Below, piece after piece: positions 40,961-44,007 of a stretch of 44,007 nucleotides of DNA. A program made the translations under genes and the position numbers. Source of the DNA: Candidatus Freyrarchaeum guaymasense. Lineage in GTDB: Archaea > Asgardarchaeota > Jordarchaeia > Jordarchaeales > Freyrarchaeaceae. Within the stretch, counting starts at the first letter, position 1; each line of letters starts with the position of its first letter. The stretch is taken from positions 1 to 44,007 of the forward strand of contig JAUQZD010000053.1 in the NCBI GenBank assembly GCA_030587405.1. Direction: 5' to 3'. Under the pieces are notes generated by a model. The model was not told where the DNA came from, ran no database searches, and worked only from the letters and a program-made list of their open reading frames with translations.

Positions 40961-41989
40961 TTGGATGGTGAGCGAGTTTTAGTTACGGGGGCTGCAGGGT
41001 TTAACGGTAAACATGCGGTCAGGTTCCTAGCTGAGAAAGGATACTTGGTTAGGGCTACAGATATCAAGGGAGACGCGAGGGAGTTTAAGAGTATGGGGGT
41101 CGAGTTCGTAAAGGCAGACCTAACACGAAGAAAGGGGTTGGATAAGCTTGTAAGAGATGTCGACGTTGTCTTTCACATCGCAGCCCTCTTCGACTACTTG
41201 GCACCATTTGAAAAGCTTAGACTGGTGAACGTTGAGGGGACAAAAAACCTCTTGGACGCAATCCTTGATAGTGGAGGAAGGCCAAGGGTGATATTGTGGA
41301 GTTCGGTTGCAGTTTACGGGGTCGTCAACGAGAAAAACTATAAGCTTCCTGTGACTGAGGATCAACCCTTAGCCGAGGAGTGCCCAGGGGCTTACGACAG
41401 GTCTAAGAGAGAGCAGGAAGCTCTCGCCTTAAGGTACTGTGAGGAGTATGGTTTACCCGTAACCGTGATCAGGCCTGCTCCCATATATGGGCCAGGAAAC
41501 ATGTACGGTGTTTACAACATAATCTGGTTTGTGGCTAGAGGAGTGTTGCCGTTTATACCCGAGAATGCAAGTAAGCTTTCCTTACCGATGGTTCACGTGG
41601 CGGACGTGACCGGTGCTGCACACTTTCTTGCAGGAAAAAGGGAGGCAGTAGGGGAAGTGTATAATGTGGTTGACGATAACACTCTTAATGCTAAGGAGAC
41701 TCTTGAGTTGATTGCAGCCTTAACGGGGGCGCACCCGATGGAGGTCCCCGTCATTCCTGTGAAGCTATTCGGGAAGGTGCTCGTGCAGGCATCCAAGCTT
41801 TCAGCTTTCATGGCTAAGCGGAGAGGGGAAAGGCAGAAGCTTGAACCCGACATGCTCAACTACCTTTTCGGAAACTACTACTTCTCCAACGAGAAGCTGA
41901 AGAGGGCTGGCTACAAGTTCATCTACCCTGATAGGAGGGTTGGCCTGGCTGAAACGATTTCATGGTATATAAGCAACGGGGTACTTTAG
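40961..41989 (+). CDS. NAD-dependent epimerase/dehydratase (extended SDR)
   Basis: 342 residues of the extended short-chain dehydrogenase family. The Rossmann loop is LVTGAAGFNGKH (TGxxGFxG), Asp/Arg at the strand-2 end (ATDIKGD) suggests NAD; the catalytic set is Ser in ILWSSVAVYG and YxxxK in AYDRSKREQ. The HVADVTGAAHFLAGKRE and YNVVDDNTLNAKETLELI segments are standard. Likely substrates are nucleotide sugars, sterol-like or isoprenoid 3-hydroxy compounds; sequence alone does not decide. TTG 40961 preceded by GGGCGGTG is preferred to TTG 40931. The next gene begins 9 bp after its stop. Confidence 0.85.
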   Translation: MDGERVLVTGAAGFNGKHAVRFLAEKGYLVRATDIKGDAREFKSMGVEFVKADLTRRKGLDKLVRDVDVVFHIAALFDYLAPFEKLRLVNVEGTKNLLDAILDSGGRPRVILWSSVAVYGVVNEKNYKLPVTEDQPLAEECPGAYDRSKREQEALALRYCEEYGLPVTVIRPAPIYGPGNMYGVYNIIWFVARGVLPFIPENASKLSLPMVHVADVTGAAHFLAGKREAVGEVYNVVDDNTLNAKETLELIAALTGAHPMEVPVIPVKLFGKVLVQASKLSAFMAKRRGERQKLEPDMLNYLFGNYYFSNEKLKRAGYKFIYPDRRVGLAETISWYISNGVL

Positions 41990-41997
41990 AGGGGGTG

Positions 41998-42468
41998 ATG
42001 GATGTGAGCTTCATTTTAGACGTCTTCATGCTTATGGGGATAGGCGTGTTGATGGCTTGGGTGACGAAGCAGAAGCCGGTTTTCCATATAAGGAAAACGT
42101 TAACCCTGACGCTTTCCGTCGTGACGATAGCGATCTTCTATGGCATAGCCATCCCGTTGTATGTGAACAACATCTACTTTCCACCGTACTGGATGATGAT
42201 GAACTTCGTCTGGTCGCTCCCCCTCCCGGTGTTCTCCCTCATGGGGCATGACTTCATGATCAACTCCGGGATAATCCAGATAGTCACCCCGAACCCTTTA
42301 GAGCTTCCGGCAAGCGTCTTCTCAGTTTTCATAACAGACCCCGTCAGCTTAAGCGTAGCCATGGTGCTCTTTGCCCTTTACCCCTTCTGGCTCTGGCTCG
42401 GGATAATAATAGGAAGGTTCCTCTTCGGGTCGAGGCCGGAGGAGAAGGGAGTGCGTGGAGCCTTCTAG
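41998..42468 (+). CDS. Hypothetical four-helix membrane protein
   Basis: 156 residues with four hydrophobic helices (FILDVFMLMGIGVLMAWV; LTLSVVTIAIFYGIAIPLYV; MMNFVWSLPLPVFSLMGHDF; VAMVLFALYPFWLWLGIIIG). No family recognised. Met-, Phe- and Trp-rich middle (YFPPYWMMMNFVWSLP) and the conserved-looking His-Asp (MGHDFM) could form a lipid or metal contact. ATG 41998 follows GAGGGGG at ideal spacing. It is translated with the epimerase (8-bp gap), so it may hold that enzyme at the membrane or pass its product (inference). Confidence 0.65.
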   Translation: MDVSFILDVFMLMGIGVLMAWVTKQKPVFHIRKTLTLTLSVVTIAIFYGIAIPLYVNNIYFPPYWMMMNFVWSLPLPVFSLMGHDFMINSGIIQIVTPNPLELPASVFSVFITDPVSLSVAMVLFALYPFWLWLGIIIGRFLFGSRPEEKGVRGAF

Positions 42469-42544
42469 CAGGTTTAAGCATCAGGCTTTTGAATGACGGA
42501 AAAGACAAAAGGAAGATACGTTTAAATGCTGTGTGGTGGTGTCC

Positions 42545-43045
42545 GTGAAGGTTCGTGGGAGAGCTTGGAAGTTTGGGGATAACATCGACACGGACGTGGT
42601 AATCCCAGGAAGATATTTGACGCTGCGTGACCCGGACGAGATGGCCAGCCATGCGATGGAGGTGGTAAGGCCAGACTTCGCCGGGAACGTTAAGCCCGGT
42701 GACGTGGTGGTGGCGGGTAAAAACTTCGGCTGCGGCTCCAGCAGGGAGGAGGCGCCATTCGTGCTTAAACGTCTAGGAGTGGGAGCCATCATCGCAGAGT
42801 CTTTCGCGAGGATATTTTTCAGGAACGCCATAAACCTGGGGTTGCCGGTGATCGAGTGTAAAGGGGTTTCGGAGAAGGTTGGCGAAGGGGACGAGGTCGA
42901 AGTCGACCTTGAAAGCGGGAAGGTGAGAAACCTAACCACCGGAGTCGAGCTTCAGGGGACGGTGCTGCCAGACTTCCTCATGGAGATAATTAGAAGCGGA
43001 GGGGCAATAGAGGCGCTTAAGAAGAAGCTGAAGGGAGCGACGTAA
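42545..43045 (+). CDS. leuD: 3-isopropylmalate/homoaconitate hydratase small subunit (LeuD type)
   Basis: 166 residues with the swivel-domain signatures of LeuD: KVRGRAWKFGDNIDTDVVIP, GDVVVAGKNFGCGSSREEAP and IIAESFARIFFRNAINLGLPV. This subunit supplies substrate contacts (Ser-Ser-Arg of GSSRE) to the iron-sulfur large subunit in leucine or lysine/coenzyme B type pathways. No large subunit is in the window, so it lies elsewhere. GTG 42545 is preferred to GTG 42533 because homologues begin at M-K-x-x-G-R-A-W; CGTTTAAATG at 42519-42528 is a TATA-like box about 22 nt away, consistent with a leaderless message. Confidence 0.88.
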   Translation: MKVRGRAWKFGDNIDTDVVIPGRYLTLRDPDEMASHAMEVVRPDFAGNVKPGDVVVAGKNFGCGSSREEAPFVLKRLGVGAIIAESFARIFFRNAINLGLPVIECKGVSEKVGEGDEVEVDLESGKVRNLTTGVELQGTVLPDFLMEIIRSGGAIEALKKKLKGAT

Positions 43046-43076
43046 GAAACGGCGTGAAAAACAAGGGAAGGAGGGT

Positions 43077-43517
43077 TTAGCTCTTTTTCGCGTTTAAGTT
43101 GACGGTGACTGGGATCCCTCTAGCCACGGACTCCGTGACTATGCAGTAGTTTCTGAAGATTTCAAGGCACCTCTCCGCCTTTTTCATGGCTTCACCGCTG
43201 AAGACGGGTGTTAGGTCCACATCTACCCTCTTCACTCGGAGGTAGCCGTCCTCCCTCACCACCGTGACCTTAGACTTAACGGATACTTCAACGGGTTCCA
43301 CTCTAGCCTTCTTCAAGCAGAAGATTAACGCTGCCGAAAGGCACCCTCCTATGGATGCGGCGAGCAGGTCGAGGGGGCTGAACCCTGACGCCTCACCCCC
43401 GATCTCAGGAGGCTCATCCATCGGAAGCTCAGGGAGGTCGCCGACCTTAGCGTTAAACTTGAAGTCTCCACGCCACGCCAGGGAGGCCTCGGCCACGAAG
43501 ACTACTTCTTCACCCAT
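43077..43517 (-). CDS. OsmC/Ohr-family peroxidase-like protein
   Basis: 146 residues of the OsmC family of thiol peroxidases for organic hydroperoxides. The two reactive cysteines are visible: SPLDLLAASIGGCLSAALIF and CLEIFRNYCIVTESVARGIP. A third Cys (FCLKKAR) is near the first. The N-terminal strands (EASLAWRGDFKFNAKVG) and FSP-LDLL helix are standard. ATG 43517 follows GGAGGAG by 6 nt. It is convergent with the LeuD gene and stands alone. Confidence 0.88.
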   Translation of the reverse strand: MGEEVVFVAEASLAWRGDFKFNAKVGDLPELPMDEPPEIGGEASGFSPLDLLAASIGGCLSAALIFCLKKARVEPVEVSVKSKVTVVREDGYLRVKRVDVDLTPVFSGEAMKKAERCLEIFRNYCIVTESVARGIPVTVNLNAKKS

Positions 43518-43583
43518 CACAAACTCCTCCTCACGCAGCTAGGACACATTTAAAGGAGCCCTTTTAAAAAGTATTTTCCTAAC

Positions 43584-44007
43584 CATGAAGGAGGTGGACA
43601 GCAACCAGCACTCCGGGAGGGAGGAAAATACAAATTATACCTGAATAAGCCACGTCCAAAGGTTTACGTGAAGAAGACAGGTGAGGGAGGCATACAGGTA
43701 ATCGGCGCATCGATGTACAATGGCGACTTAGACGAGCTCACATCATTTCTTAACTCGAAGCGTATAGTTAACGCTGTGGTGTATATAAGGGAGCCGGCAA
43801 AGCTTGAAGACGTAAAATTAGCCATGGATGAGGCAGCAACGTTTAAACCGGCATTAATCATTGCAAACAAGGGGGATCTCCCTAGAAGCGCCAAATCCTT
43901 TAGGATCCTACGTGATCGTTACTCGCAGAGGTTCCCCATTTACCCGGTGTCATCCCTCACAGGTAAGGGCTTCGAGAAGCTGGGTGAAGCCTTGTTCTCC
44001 ACCCTCG
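43584..44007 (+). pseudogene. DRG/Obg-like GTPase fragment, N-terminus missing, 3' partial
   Basis: The frame reading LREGGKYKLYLNKPRPKVYV, KKTGEGGIQVIGASMYNGDL, VNAVVYIREPAKLEDVKLA and PALIIANKGDLPRSAKSF matches the middle to C-terminal part of DRG-type GTPases: G4 is NKGD and SSLTGKGF is near G5. The P-loop and switch regions (G1-G3), which should lie upstream, are absent; instead an intergenic region and the OsmC start follow. In-frame start codons are lacking before GTG about 43669; an ATG at 43584 is in another frame. It is therefore a truncated or frameshifted gene unless translated by an unusual start. The TGS domain would lie beyond the window. Confidence 0.6.

Overview
The window reads as chromosomal DNA of a thermophile-type archaeon, most likely from the TACK side (Thermoproteota or relatives). 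The signs are a HerA/NurA pair, an archaeal family B DNA polymerase, a DUF166 protein, TATA-type promoter boxes placed for archaeal transcription starts, some probably leaderless starts, frequent TTG/GTG starts behind GGAGG/GGTG sites, a giant secreted protein rich in N-glycosylation sequons, and tnpB-only (IS1341-like) insertion elements. I cannot name a genus. No rRNA, tRNA or CRISPR array was seen.

Layout. 0-1 kb: end of a soluble P-type-ATPase-like HAD protein, then a TusA/DsrE sulfur-relay pair. 1.2-5.3 kb: an unknown CxxC protein, a winged-helix/SAM methyltransferase, a 5-formyl-THF cyclo-ligase homologue and a CDF metal exporter with three C-terminal domains. 5.4-7 kb: relics only, plus a small membrane protein. 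7.1-10.9 kb: an enlarged NurA-like nuclease and a HerA-like ATPase, without Mre11/Rad50. 10.9-15.6 kb: a decayed HEPN/MNT toxin-antitoxin pair, a DUF166 gene, a small Cys protein, a broken sfsA, a tnpB element and a truncated larA. 15.6-18.5 kb: a 3-hydroxyacyl-CoA dehydrogenase and two unknowns. 18.7-22.6 kb: a cell-surface protein of about 1,310 residues. 22.9-27 kb: a DUF362 protein and a family B polymerase whose proofreading motifs are altered. 27.3-29.3 kb: toxin-antitoxin remains, including a duplicated antitoxin flanking a frameshifted PIN gene, and a vapBC pair cut by a solo tnpB end. 29.5-36.7 kb: hexapeptide transferase, SGNH hydrolase, an unknown, a second winged-helix methyltransferase, a CPA2-type antiporter and an EamA transporter. 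37-40 kb: a minus-strand operon of PaaK-like ligase, SIS sugar isomerase and a HAD protein lacking its nucleophile. 40.2-44 kb: DUF3795 and tnpB relics, a small RHH-like gene, an epimerase, a membrane protein, a LeuD-like small subunit, OsmC, and part of a DRG/Obg-like GTPase.

Two themes stand out. Intact housekeeping genes alternate with a graveyard of defence-type modules (HEPN/MNT, PIN/antitoxin, VapBC, AbrB), many broken by a single-base change. There is also a scatter of tnpB 3' ends, the part that in TnpB systems encodes the guide (omega) RNA; several survive without a nuclease gene, and some sit exactly where neighbouring genes are cut. The most unusual proteins are the enlarged NurA with its HerA partner, the polymerase with a degenerate exonuclease, the three-tailed CDF exporter and the HAD pseudoenzyme in a sugar-type operon. 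All calls come from reading the sequence; no database search was run.
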